Positions 1 through 5,736 of a stretch of 7,648 nt of DNA are shown here, one piece after another. Both the position numbers and the translations under genes were made by a program. The DNA comes from an uncultured Prevotellaceae bacterium (GTDB lineage Bacteria; Bacteroidota; Bacteroidia; Bacteroidales; Bacteroidaceae). Where the stretch lies: NCBI GenBank assembly GCA_947306845.1, contig CAMZHP010000158.1, positions 1 through 7,648 of the forward strand, written 5' to 3'. The notes under the pieces are model-generated. The model saw nothing but the letters and a program-made list of their open reading frames with translations, ran no database searches and was not told where the DNA came from. Each line of letters starts with the position of its first letter. The stretch's first letter is position 1.

Positions 1-158
1 CTAAGGAATCATGGAATCAAGGAATATATCGCCGCTTGCGGCGAAGAAATTAATGGTAATTCATGGATAGATTACATGGTCATTCGTGTTTTCTTTTTTC
101 ATTTACATAAATTACCACGAATTGCGCATGAATTAATTCATGAATTATTTCAACCACG
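1..158. repeat. Intergenic repeat element, copy A
   Basis: This is the first of two near-identical copies of an intergenic element; it may begin before the window. By eye, copies A and B differ by three substitutions and two single-base insertions over about 160 bases. Each copy contains, in order, a GC-rich hairpin (29-44, TCGCCG-CTTG-CGGCGA), an ATTCGTG motif (82-88) that can pair with CACGAAT (116-122), and a perfect 16-base palindrome CATGAATTAATTCATG (127-142), and ends with CAACCACG. No credible protein is encoded: the only open frame across it runs through the repeat and has no recognisable features. It resembles REP- or MITE-like intergenic repeats; no transposase is seen and mobility is inference. 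Confidence 0.85.
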
Positions 159-180
159 GAAAGTTCGAATCGTTTTCAAC

Positions 181-206
181 CACGAAAGGCACGAAAGGAC
201 ACGAAT
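181..206. repeat. CACGAA motif cluster after copy A
   Basis: Three CACGAA motifs start at 181, 190 and 200. Strings of the form 'accacgaaggcacgaagg' are familiar to me as intergenic repeats in Bacteroidetes and other phyla; the role is unknown. A degenerate copy (CCACGGAAAG) lies at 155-164. Confidence 0.6.
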
Positions 207-226
207 GATGGCTAATGATTATTTGT

Positions 227-386
227 CTAAGGAATCATGGAATCAAGGAATATATCGCCGCTTGCGGCGAAGAAATTAATGATAATTTCATGGATAGATT
301 ACATGGTCATTCGTGTTTCCTTTTTTCATTCACATAAATTACCACGAATTGCGCATGAATTAATTCATGAATTTATTTCAACCACG
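227..386. repeat. Intergenic repeat element, copy B
   Basis: This is the second copy, in the same orientation as copy A and offset by 226 to 227 bases. It has the same hairpin (255-270), ATTCGTG/CACGAAT pair (309-315 and 343-349) and 16-base palindrome (354-369). The stretches following the two copies are related but not identical. Both carry three CACGAA motifs spaced 9 and 10 bases apart (181, 190, 200 after copy A; 383, 392, 402 after copy B) and both reach ATTTGT, so the true unit probably includes them. This suggests a tandem duplication of the whole element with more change in the motif cluster. Confidence 0.85.
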
Positions 387-408
387 AAACTCACGAATCT
401 TCACGAAT
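383..408. repeat. CACGAA motif cluster after copy B
   Basis: Three CACGAA motifs start at 383, 392 and 402, repeating the 9 then 10 spacing seen after copy A although the bases between them differ. The retained spacing suggests the array is a structural part of the element. Confidence 0.6.
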
Positions 409-444
409 AAATTTGTCCCGAATTGGAGAATTTTCGAATTATTC

Positions 445-494
445 TTCACTCTTCACTCTTCACTCTTCACTTTTTGAATCTTCACTCTTCACTC
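445..494. repeat. TTCACTC heptamer array 1
   Basis: Three TTCACTC units run from 445 to 465, followed by TTCACTT (466-472), an 8-base interruption (473-480) and two more TTCACTC units (481-494). The period is 7. No gene ends here, unlike the related array at the end of folE, so this copy either belongs to the noncoding repeat block or marks a lost gene. Confidence 0.9.
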
Positions 495-530
495 TAATCC
501 TGAGCTTTAGAAAAAATAATTGCCATATAT

Positions 531-561
531 TTTGCATTTCGCCCGACTTTTCTTATATTCG
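531..561 (+). promoter_or_regulatory. Bacteroidetes-type promoter for the Rpn gene
   Basis: TTTG at 531-534 is followed after 19 bases by TATATTCG at 554-561, one mismatch from the TAnnTTTG -7 consensus of the Bacteroidetes primary sigma factor. The spacing fits. The predicted start of transcription, near 568, gives a leader of about 19 bases before the ATG at 587, with a possible ribosome site AGGA at 571-574. Confidence 0.6.
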
Positions 562-586
562 CTAGCAAATAGGAAAAGACTGAATC

Positions 587-1516
587 ATGGAAGGAAAATA
601 CATCAACCCATACACCGACTTCGGTTTCAAGAAACTGTTCGGCTCAGAGATGAACAAGGAGTTGCTCATCAGTTTCCTCAATGCACTCTTTGAGGGACAT
701 GAGGAGATACGCGACATCACCTACCGCAACAGCGAGCAGTTAGGCAGCGGCATGGTGGACCGCAAGGCTGTGTTTGATGTATATTGCGAGAACACCATGG
801 GAGAGAAATTTATTGTGGAGATGCAGAAGGCAGAGCAGAACTACTTCAAGGACCGAAGCGTGTTCCATGCCACTTTCCCCATCCGCGAGCAAGCACAGCG
901 TGGCGATTGGGACTTCCAGCTCAAGGGTGTCTATACCGTGGGTATCCTCAACTTCGTCTTCCCTGATGACGAGTATCCCGACGACTGCATGCACCATGAG
1001 GTGAAGCTGATGGACGTGGAGGACAAGCATGTGTTCTACGACAAGCTGACCTTTGTCTATCTGGAGATGCCCAAGTTCCGCAAGACGGAGGACGAGCTGG
1101 TGACCATGTTCGACAAGTGGCTGTATGTGCTGCGCAATCTCTCCCGTTTGATGGAGCGTCCTGCCGCCTTGCAGGAGCGTGTCTTCACCCGCCTTTTCGA
1201 GCAGGCCGAGGTGGCCAAGCTTACTCCCGAGGAACGCTTCGACTATGAGGAGAGTGTGAAGGTGTACCGCGATCTCATCAACGTTGTGGAGACCGCCCGC
1301 CAGAAAGGGGAACGCTCCGGGATGGAGATGGGACTGGAGAAAGGACGTGCAGAGGGACTGGAGAAAGGTCGTGCAGAGGGACTGGAGAAAGGTCGTGCAG
1401 AGGGTATTCGCCAGGCAAATATGGAGAATGCTCGTAAAATGAAGTCTTTAGGTCTCTCAAACAATGATATCGCCAGAATCACCGGTCTGTCCTCGGAGGA
1501 AATCAACCAACTGTAA
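587..1516 (+). CDS. Rpn family recombination-promoting nuclease / PD-(D/E)XK nuclease family putative transposase
   Basis: This 309-residue protein belongs to the Rpn/YhgA-like family (PD-(D/E)XK nuclease family transposase). It opens with the family hallmark YINPYTDFGFKKLFG (residues 5-19). The nuclease core is visible as D64 (in VFDVY) and E78-x-Q80 (in IVEMQ), the D...ExQ version of the active site, so the enzyme looks intact. Residues 238-274 are charged and Gly/Lys/Glu-rich with three tandem copies of GLEKGRAE. The tail (about 281-309) reads like a small helix-turn-helix-type segment, ending TGLSSEEINQL, as in many Bacteroidetes members. Some Rpn proteins are DNA nucleases that promote recombination or block phage; most are named transposases only by homology. 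It has its own promoter and stands alone beside intergenic repeats. No terminal inverted repeats or target duplications were seen, so it is not called an insertion sequence. Confidence 0.93.
   Translation: MEGKYINPYTDFGFKKLFGSEMNKELLISFLNALFEGHEEIRDITYRNSEQLGSGMVDRKAVFDVYCENTMGEKFIVEMQKAEQNYFKDRSVFHATFPIREQAQRGDWDFQLKGVYTVGILNFVFPDDEYPDDCMHHEVKLMDVEDKHVFYDKLTFVYLEMPKFRKTEDELVTMFDKWLYVLRNLSRLMERPAALQERVFTRLFEQAEVAKLTPEERFDYEESVKVYRDLINVVETARQKGERSGMEMGLEKGRAEGLEKGRAEGLEKGRAEGIRQANMENARKMKSLGLSNNDIARITGLSSEEINQL
1322..1516 (+). other. Possible intragenic start for a 64-residue C-terminal Rpn product
   Basis: An in-frame ATG at 1322 (Met246 of the Rpn protein) follows AAAGGGG (1304-1310), a Shine-Dalgarno-like run about 11 bases upstream. 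Translation from here would give 64 residues: the GLEKGRAE repeats plus the C-terminal helical segment, without the nuclease domain. Enterobacterial rpn genes have been reported to encode short in-frame C-terminal proteins that antagonise the full-length nuclease. The equivalence here is inference; the spacing is long and Bacteroidetes rely weakly on such sites. Confidence 0.25.
1331..1402 (+). repeat. 24-base in-frame tandem repeat, three copies
   Basis: Three consecutive 24-base units (1331-1354, 1355-1378, 1379-1402) each encode GLEKGRAE. Units 2 and 3 are identical and unit 1 differs from them by one base (GGACGT versus GGTCGT). Because 24 is a multiple of 3, gain or loss of a unit would change the linker length without breaking the frame. 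The near-identity suggests recent expansion. Confidence 0.95.
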
Positions 1517-1641
1517 GTGATACAAATCACCGCGGAACGGTCAAGATCGATGGATCATTACATGTGACTCGCCATGCGCCTTGGCTTCATTGACACAATA
1601 ACTGTTACGTGGTGTGATTATTTGGTGAAAAAAAGTTGATT

Positions 1642-1675
1642 TTTGCACACTCAATCATTTTTTTCACTATATTTG
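1642..1675 (+). promoter_or_regulatory. Bacteroidetes-type promoter for the lipocalin-like lipoprotein
   Basis: TATATTTG at 1668-1675 matches the TAnnTTTG -7 element exactly. TTTG at 1642-1645 is the best -33 candidate, with a 22-base spacer that is slightly longer than usual. Transcription would start near 1682, about 37 bases before the ATG at 1719. The rest of the 202-base gap after the Rpn gene holds only a weak 5-base stem (GTGAT/ATCAC, 1517-1530) right after the Rpn stop codon. Confidence 0.55.
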
Positions 1676-1718
1676 CAACATCAACCCGTTTTTTTATTCA
1701 AATAATCTTAATTCAGTT

Positions 1719-2264
1719 ATGAGAAAGCTTTTTTATGCAGTATGCTCACTCGCATGCATGGCCCTGATCGTGGCTTGCACAGAGGCCGCCCCATCCCTCG
1801 TAGGACAGTGGAAGTCAGAACCTGTGCTGAACAATGACTCAAGTGCAAATACCTCGATGGTGATTGACCTCAATCTCGCCGAGGACAGCACGATGACCTT
1901 CTCCGCCAATGCTGTGATGGATTCCAAGGAAAAAGAAATGTCCATCCACATGCCCTTCACCATGGGATTCAAAGGCACATGGAAAGATGCAGATGACCAG
2001 ATGATCTGGAATGTCGCCGACTCCAGCCAGTTCTTCAAGTTTGAGAAAGACAGCATCAAGATTTCCTTTGGAGACCCCACCATGGAAGCTTTGGGCGACA
2101 AGATCATCAAGAGCTTAATAGAGAACATGGAGAAGGAAGGCAGCAAACAGTTCCTCGGAGGCTTTGAGAAGGCTGAGCCAATGGACTACGTCCTCGAGGG
2201 CGACGTGCTCAAGATCGTTTCCGACATCGACACCATGGTGTTCCGCCGTCAGGCAGTGAAATAA
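1719..2264 (+). CDS. Lipocalin-like lipoprotein of unknown function
   Basis: This is a 181-residue predicted lipoprotein. The signal peptide (residues 1-19) ends in a lipobox IVAC, with C20 as the lipidated residue. Just after it comes LVGQWKSE (27-34), the Gly-x-Trp opening strand typical of small lipocalin-like barrels. The following sequence alternates hydrophobic and polar residues (VIDLNLAEDSTMTF, FKGTWKDADDQMIW, YVLEGDVLKIV) as in an antiparallel barrel of about eight strands. The inferred site is the periplasmic face of the outer membrane or inner membrane; the ligand is unknown. Bacteroidales have many such proteins and I recognise no specific subfamily. It has its own promoter, and the next gene is co-directional across a 165-base repeat-filled gap. 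The ATG lacks a Shine-Dalgarno match, which is normal for this phylum. Confidence 0.8.
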   Translation: MRKLFYAVCSLACMALIVACTEAAPSLVGQWKSEPVLNNDSSANTSMVIDLNLAEDSTMTFSANAVMDSKEKEMSIHMPFTMGFKGTWKDADDQMIWNVADSSQFFKFEKDSIKISFGDPTMEALGDKIIKSLIENMEKEGSKQFLGGFEKAEPMDYVLEGDVLKIVSDIDTMVFRRQAVK

Positions 2265-2275
2265 CTTAGTAAAAA

Positions 2276-2408
2276 GGAGTTTAGGAGTTTCGAAGATTAG
2301 GAGTTTAGACAATAGTCCTCATTACTCCTCGTTGATAGAGAATGCTGCTAAGTAAGAGTAATGTCTACACTCCTACACTCCTATACTCCAATACTCCTAT
2401 ACTTCCTA
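2276..2408. repeat. Inverted octamer arrays (GGAGTTTA / ACTCCTAT), large potential hairpin
   Basis: The left arm is a period-8 array: GGAGTTTA at 2276 and 2300, GGAGTTTC at 2284 and a diverged unit at 2292. The right arm is ACTCCTAC, ACTCCTAT, ACTCCAAT, ACTCCTAT and ACTTCCTA from 2369 to 2408. The arms are complementary: 2298-2310 pairs with 2363-2375 at 12 of 13 positions, 2276-2288 pairs with 2377-2389 at 12 of 13, and an inner stem CATTACTC/GAGTAATG (2320-2327 with 2356-2363) encloses a 28-base loop. This fills the gap between two co-directional lipoprotein genes. It could act in RNA as a processing, stability or attenuation structure; it lacks the GC stem plus T-run of a classical terminator. 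Confidence 0.85.
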
Positions 2409-2429
2409 TTCTTCTAAAAGGACTGAATA

Positions 2430-3041
2430 ATGATGAAAAACTACTGGATGCTTCTCGTCTTGGCCGCATGCCTCACCGCCTGCGGCACAAGGCGTGAGGT
2501 GCCAGTCGATTTCTCCTTTACCTTCAACGACAACAACCCCCACCAACTCGCCGCAGCGAAGAAATACGGTATTGAGCCGTTGGAAGACCGCTCACAACTC
2601 ACAAAGAAGGTGACCCGGCACCTCAAGCATATCGAGGAGGGAAAATACTACAGCATCGACCCTCTGACCCATTCCGTGCCTTACCTCACCCCGCAGGCAG
2701 CCAAACTGCTCAAGGACATCGGGAAACAATTCCAGAAGGCAGAGAAAAGACATAAGATGGGGAAGTATAAAATCATCGTCACCTCGGTGCTCCGCACCAA
2801 GGAGGATGTGCGGAAACTGATGAAGGTGAACAGCAATGCAGTGCCCAACTCGGCTCACTGCCATGCCACCACTTTTGACATCACATACAGGCGGTTCAAG
2901 CATGTGGAGGGAAAACAAAACGACAGCCGGCAGATGAAATACCTCCTCGGGGAGGTGATGGACAAACTGCGGAAGAAGGGCAGATGCTACGTGAGGTATG
3001 AGACACAGCAGACTTGCCTCCACATCACTGTCACACCATAA
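2430..3041 (+). CDS. DUF5715-like lipoprotein with M15-type peptidase metal ligands
   Basis: This is a 203-residue predicted lipoprotein: signal peptide 1-17 with the strong lipobox LTAC (C18). The C-terminal half resembles the DUF5715 group related to M15 D-Ala-D-Ala carboxypeptidases. Visible signs are TSVLRT (118-123, with Arg122 where M15 enzymes have a substrate-binding Arg), SAHCHATTFDI (141-151, giving H143 and D150 in the SxH(x6)D metal pattern) and CLHIT (196-200, with H198 as third ligand). The usual Gly of SxHxxG is replaced, and the catalytic Glu normally close before the last His is not obvious; E191 is the nearest candidate. Peptidoglycan would be the expected substrate if it is active. 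Two adjacent ATGs (2430, 2433) are both possible; an AAAAGGA run lies at 2416-2422. It may share a transcript with the TonB-domain gene 66 bases downstream. Confidence 0.8.
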   Translation: MMKNYWMLLVLAACLTACGTRREVPVDFSFTFNDNNPHQLAAAKKYGIEPLEDRSQLTKKVTRHLKHIEEGKYYSIDPLTHSVPYLTPQAAKLLKDIGKQFQKAEKRHKMGKYKIIVTSVLRTKEDVRKLMKVNSNAVPNSAHCHATTFDITYRRFKHVEGKQNDSRQMKYLLGEVMDKLRKKGRCYVRYETQQTCLHITVTP

Positions 3042-3107
3042 TCCATGATTAAAAGCTGTTTCACCACAGCATCATCAAAAAGCACAACCCCTTAACTGTT
3101 TACTACA

Positions 3108-4289
3108 ATGTCTACAATCGTTTTCAGGAATACAATCTTCAGACTGCTTTTTTTCTTCATGCCCCTGACTGCTGCTGCACAGCAAGCGGATAATGAAAGC
3201 AGGCTCACGGTCAATGATTCCCAGACCTACAAAATCACCTATGTGGATGAGCGAAGACTCTTCCTAAAGGATCATGTCGTTACACTCGTCGCGATGACAC
3301 TCGAATGGCCGGAGCGCATCAGCGGAACAGCAGTGGATGGCTTGCAGAAATGGCTGTGCACCACGATATTCGGCAATGACTGCCAATCGCTCACACAGGG
3401 CAGAAAACAGTTCTATGAGACACTGGGAGAAGAAATCAGCGCCATGCCAGATGATCCCAACATCAAGAGACAATATATCACGCTCAGACTCATAGAGATG
3501 GGATGGGACAAAGACAAGTATATGTCGTTCAGGGTGATGGCACAACATCGCGACGGAGATGACCCCAAACCCAAGGTCAACACCCAGCGACTCATCACCT
3601 ATGAGGTGGCGACGGAACAGATCCTCACTACACATGACCTCATCAAAAGCAAATACATGCCCAATAAACTCTTCCATCCGGAGATGTGCGCTCTGATTGC
3701 CACCAATATGCCAAAAATGGAAGCTGAAATCTATTCTGATGACATTCCAGACCAGGTATGCCTGCTCAATAATAGGAGTGGGGTGGCATTCAATCTGAAA
3801 AATGTTCCGGATGATGACGGGATGGACATACTGGTGAAAATCGAACGAAACAGGCTGCTGGAATACTTCCTCACTTCAAAGGCTATCAAAATGCTCAATG
3901 GGGAAATAGCAAAAACAAAAAAGGCTGCCAAGTCTTTACCACCCCCCGAAAAAGAGTTCATGGAGGACGGACAACCTGTCTATGTCGTAGCGGACAGCAT
4001 GCCGAAATATCCAGAGGGAACAAGAAAAATGTCGGAGTTCCTCATGCAGCAACTCACTTACCCTGAGTTTGAGAAGAATAATAAGATTCAAGGGCGGGTG
4101 GTCATCTCCTTCGTCATAGGTGCTGATGGCAGAATTTGCCGACCCTCTGTCATCCTGCCGCTCTCACCAGGCATCGACCGCGCTGCAGTCAAAGCGGTTC
4201 TCGATATGAAACCATGGATTCCTGGAAAGATGAATGGCACTCCTGTCAACGTCAGAATGGCTATCCCACTCATCTTTAAGGCAGATTAA
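3108..4289 (+). CDS. TonB C-terminal domain (energy transducer TonB-like) protein
   Basis: This 393-residue exported protein has an N-terminal hydrophobic segment (about 10-24) ending TAAAQQ, which looks like a cleavable signal peptide. Residues about 40-265 form a mixed domain; the stretch around 160-185 (RLITYEVATEQILTTHDLI) recalls DUF3298/RsiV-like extracytoplasmic domains, though weakly. A short Lys/Pro linker (268-282) precedes a TonB_C domain (about 295-392): MPKYPEGTRKMSEFL, LTYPEF, IQGRVVISFVIGADGRI, AAVKAVLDMKPWIPGKMNGTPV. Canonical TonB uses an uncleaved membrane anchor and a long Pro-rich spacer; neither is clear, so energy transduction to a TonB-dependent receptor is doubtful. 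Bacteroidetes carry many TonB_C proteins of this sort with unproven roles. Its stop codon directly abuts a heptamer array shared with the convergent xth gene. Confidence 0.85.
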   Translation: MSTIVFRNTIFRLLFFFMPLTAAAQQADNESRLTVNDSQTYKITYVDERRLFLKDHVVTLVAMTLEWPERISGTAVDGLQKWLCTTIFGNDCQSLTQGRKQFYETLGEEISAMPDDPNIKRQYITLRLIEMGWDKDKYMSFRVMAQHRDGDDPKPKVNTQRLITYEVATEQILTTHDLIKSKYMPNKLFHPEMCALIATNMPKMEAEIYSDDIPDQVCLLNNRSGVAFNLKNVPDDDGMDILVKIERNRLLEYFLTSKAIKMLNGEIAKTKKAAKSLPPPEKEFMEDGQPVYVVADSMPKYPEGTRKMSEFLMQQLTYPEFEKNNKIQGRVVISFVIGADGRICRPSVILPLSPGIDRAAVKAVLDMKPWIPGKMNGTPVNVRMAIPLIFKAD

Positions 4290-4317
4290 TTTTCAATTTT
4301 CAATTTTCAATCTTCAA
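4290..4317. repeat. TTTTCAA heptamer array at convergent gene ends
   Basis: There are three exact TTTTCAA units (4290-4310) and one TCTTCAA (4311-4317), period 7. The array starts at the base right after the TonB-domain gene's TAA and contains the xth stop codon (complement of TCA, 4307-4309). The last two xth codons also lie in it. No GC-rich hairpin terminator is present between the converging genes. Confidence 0.9.
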
Positions 4318-5062
4318 TTTCTAAAGATACCGGGCAGTGGTCGCTGCCCATGATGTCGGTATGGATCAGAGCGTCGGCGACAAGAGGCATCAGACGCTCG
4401 GATACCAGGAAATAGTCGATGCGCCATCCGGCGTTCTTCTCGCGGGCACGAAAACGGTATGACCACCAGGAATAGGTCACCTCCTCGGGATAGAGGCGGC
4501 GGAAAGTGTCGGCAAAACCAGCGGCAAGGAGCGTGCTGAACTTCTCGCGCTCCTCATCGGTGAAACCTGCGTTGCGGCGGTTGGTCTTCGGATTCTTCAG
4601 GTCTATCTCCTCATGGGCGACATTCAGGTCGCCACAGACGATGACCGGTTTGATGGCATCAAGGCGCTGCAGGTAGGCACGGAAGTCATCCTCCCACGTC
4701 ATACGGTAGTCCAGACGGCGCAAGCCATCCTGGGAGTTGGGCACATAGACCGTCACCAGGAAAAACTTCTCCATCTCCAGCGTGATGACACGTCCCTCAT
4801 GGTCGTGCACCTCCTCACCGATGCCGTATGTCACATTCAGCGGATGTCGCCGAGTATAAATGGCGGTGCCGGAATACCCCTTCTTCTCGGCGTAATTCCA
4901 GTAAGACTCATACCCCTCAAACTGCAGGTCGAGCTGTCCTGCCTGCATCTTTGTCTCCTGCAGGCAGAAAAAATCGGCGTCAAGGGCTTTGAAGGCTTCC
5001 TCAAAACCCTTGCCGCTGCAGGCGCGCAGCCCGTTGACATTCCATGATACAAAACGAGTCAT
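4307..5062 (-). CDS. xth: Exodeoxyribonuclease III / AP endonuclease (APE1/ExoA type)
   Basis: This enzyme of base excision repair cuts DNA 5' to abasic sites and has 3' repair activities; it is cytoplasmic and Mg-dependent. At 251 residues it is full length. All endonuclease/exonuclease/phosphatase-superfamily motifs are present in order: SWNVNGLR (N8), LQETK (E36), GYSGTA (62-67), YVPNS (Y106), GDLNVAH (D145, N147), NPKTNRRNAGFTDEER (157-172), YSWWSYR (197-203), GWRIDYF (D216) and GSDHCP (D241, H242). The GYSGTA, NAGFTDEER and YSWWSYR patterns point to the ExoA/APE1 branch rather than E. coli XthA. It starts 9 bases after the stop of the DUF4840-like lipoprotein gene, so the two are probably co-transcribed. 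The C-terminus (SLEIED) ends inside a heptamer array. Confidence 0.96.
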   Translation of the reverse strand: MTRFVSWNVNGLRACSGKGFEEAFKALDADFFCLQETKMQAGQLDLQFEGYESYWNYAEKKGYSGTAIYTRRHPLNVTYGIGEEVHDHEGRVITLEMEKFFLVTVYVPNSQDGLRRLDYRMTWEDDFRAYLQRLDAIKPVIVCGDLNVAHEEIDLKNPKTNRRNAGFTDEEREKFSTLLAAGFADTFRRLYPEEVTYSWWSYRFRAREKNAGWRIDYFLVSERLMPLVADALIHTDIMGSDHCPVSLEIED

Positions 5063-5071
5063 GACTTCCGA

Positions 5072-5704
5072 TTATTTCTTGCCTGAAACCATCATGGCCC
5101 TTCCAGTCGTGTATTTCGCCTTGTCCACTGTGACGGACTTCACCAGCACATACCATTCCATCTCATGATTGAGATACAGGCCGTAGGCATAGAATTGCTC
5201 TGTCATATAGCCGGTGGTATAGGCGGTCATCCCATCGGTGAACTCTACCAGCACATCATGGCTCACCCCCTCTTGTTCCACGGTGAACTCCATCTTGTAA
5301 TCACGTGGAATCACCCAGAAGGCATAAAAACCTTCTTTGTCGGTATTGACGGCATAAGGATGTAGGGTGGCTGAGAACATCTCGCCCCGCTCCTTCATGA
5401 GAATGTCACGGGCAGCGGATTTTGGAAGGCCTTGAGCCAGAAGCTTCAACGGGAAACTCCTGACGGTCAGCGTAGAGTCATGTGGAGTCACTAACCAGGA
5501 GATGTCCAGAGAGTCGGTCTTGCTGGTTGTGTCGTTGATGAAGAGGATATGCCCGTTGTAAATTCCAGCCATGTCGCGCAGTTGCGCCTCTTTATCCGCC
5601 TTGGTGAGCACTTTGTAATTGTTGTCATCGTTTTTGTCACTCAGACAGGAGGTGGCACTCAGGCCGATAACCATGCAAAGCATGAGATAATACAATTTTT
5701 TCAT
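5072..5704 (-). CDS. DUF4840-like lipoprotein
   Basis: This is a 210-residue predicted lipoprotein. The signal peptide (1-19) ends in SATSC with C20 as the likely lipidated residue, followed by LSDKNDDNN, an acidic stretch close after the Cys that resembles the surface-export signal of Bacteroidetes lipoproteins. The mature part has a polar segment, LRDMAGIYNGHILF (42-55), then alternating strands with LVTPHDSTLTVRSFPL (71-86), FYAFWVIPRDYKMEFTVEQ (126-144) and a C-terminal MEWYVLVKSVTV. This pattern fits DUF4840, a Bacteroidales-limited family of unknown function; the family assignment is from memory and moderately sure. It probably has its own promoter upstream (5737-5769) and leads into xth with a 9-base gap, an odd pairing of a surface lipoprotein with a DNA repair gene. 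Confidence 0.75.
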   Translation of the reverse strand: MKKLYYLMLCMVIGLSATSCLSDKNDDNNYKVLTKADKEAQLRDMAGIYNGHILFINDTTSKTDSLDISWLVTPHDSTLTVRSFPLKLLAQGLPKSAARDILMKERGEMFSATLHPYAVNTDKEGFYAFWVIPRDYKMEFTVEQEGVSHDVLVEFTDGMTAYTTGYMTEQFYAYGLYLNHEMEWYVLVKSVTVDKAKYTTGRAMMVSGKK

Positions 5705-5736
5705 CGCTTTCTTTTTTCTTTTGATGTTTTTTTACT

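Noticed and set aside
76..279. Open frame of 67 codons across the two repeat copies
   Set aside because: It runs from copy A into copy B, has no domain, and is Arg/His-rich as expected from translating the CACGAA repeats; no convincing start signal.
1..416. CRISPR array
   Set aside because: There are only two long units of about 226 bases, without regularly sized repeats and unique spacers, and no cas genes.
587..1516. Complete insertion sequence around the Rpn gene
   Set aside because: No terminal inverted repeats or target-site duplication could be found flanking the gene, and the 'transposase' name rests on family annotation only.
4613..5047. Plus-strand open frame opposite xth
   Set aside because: It is a shadow of the strongly supported xth reading frame; no motif or start signal.
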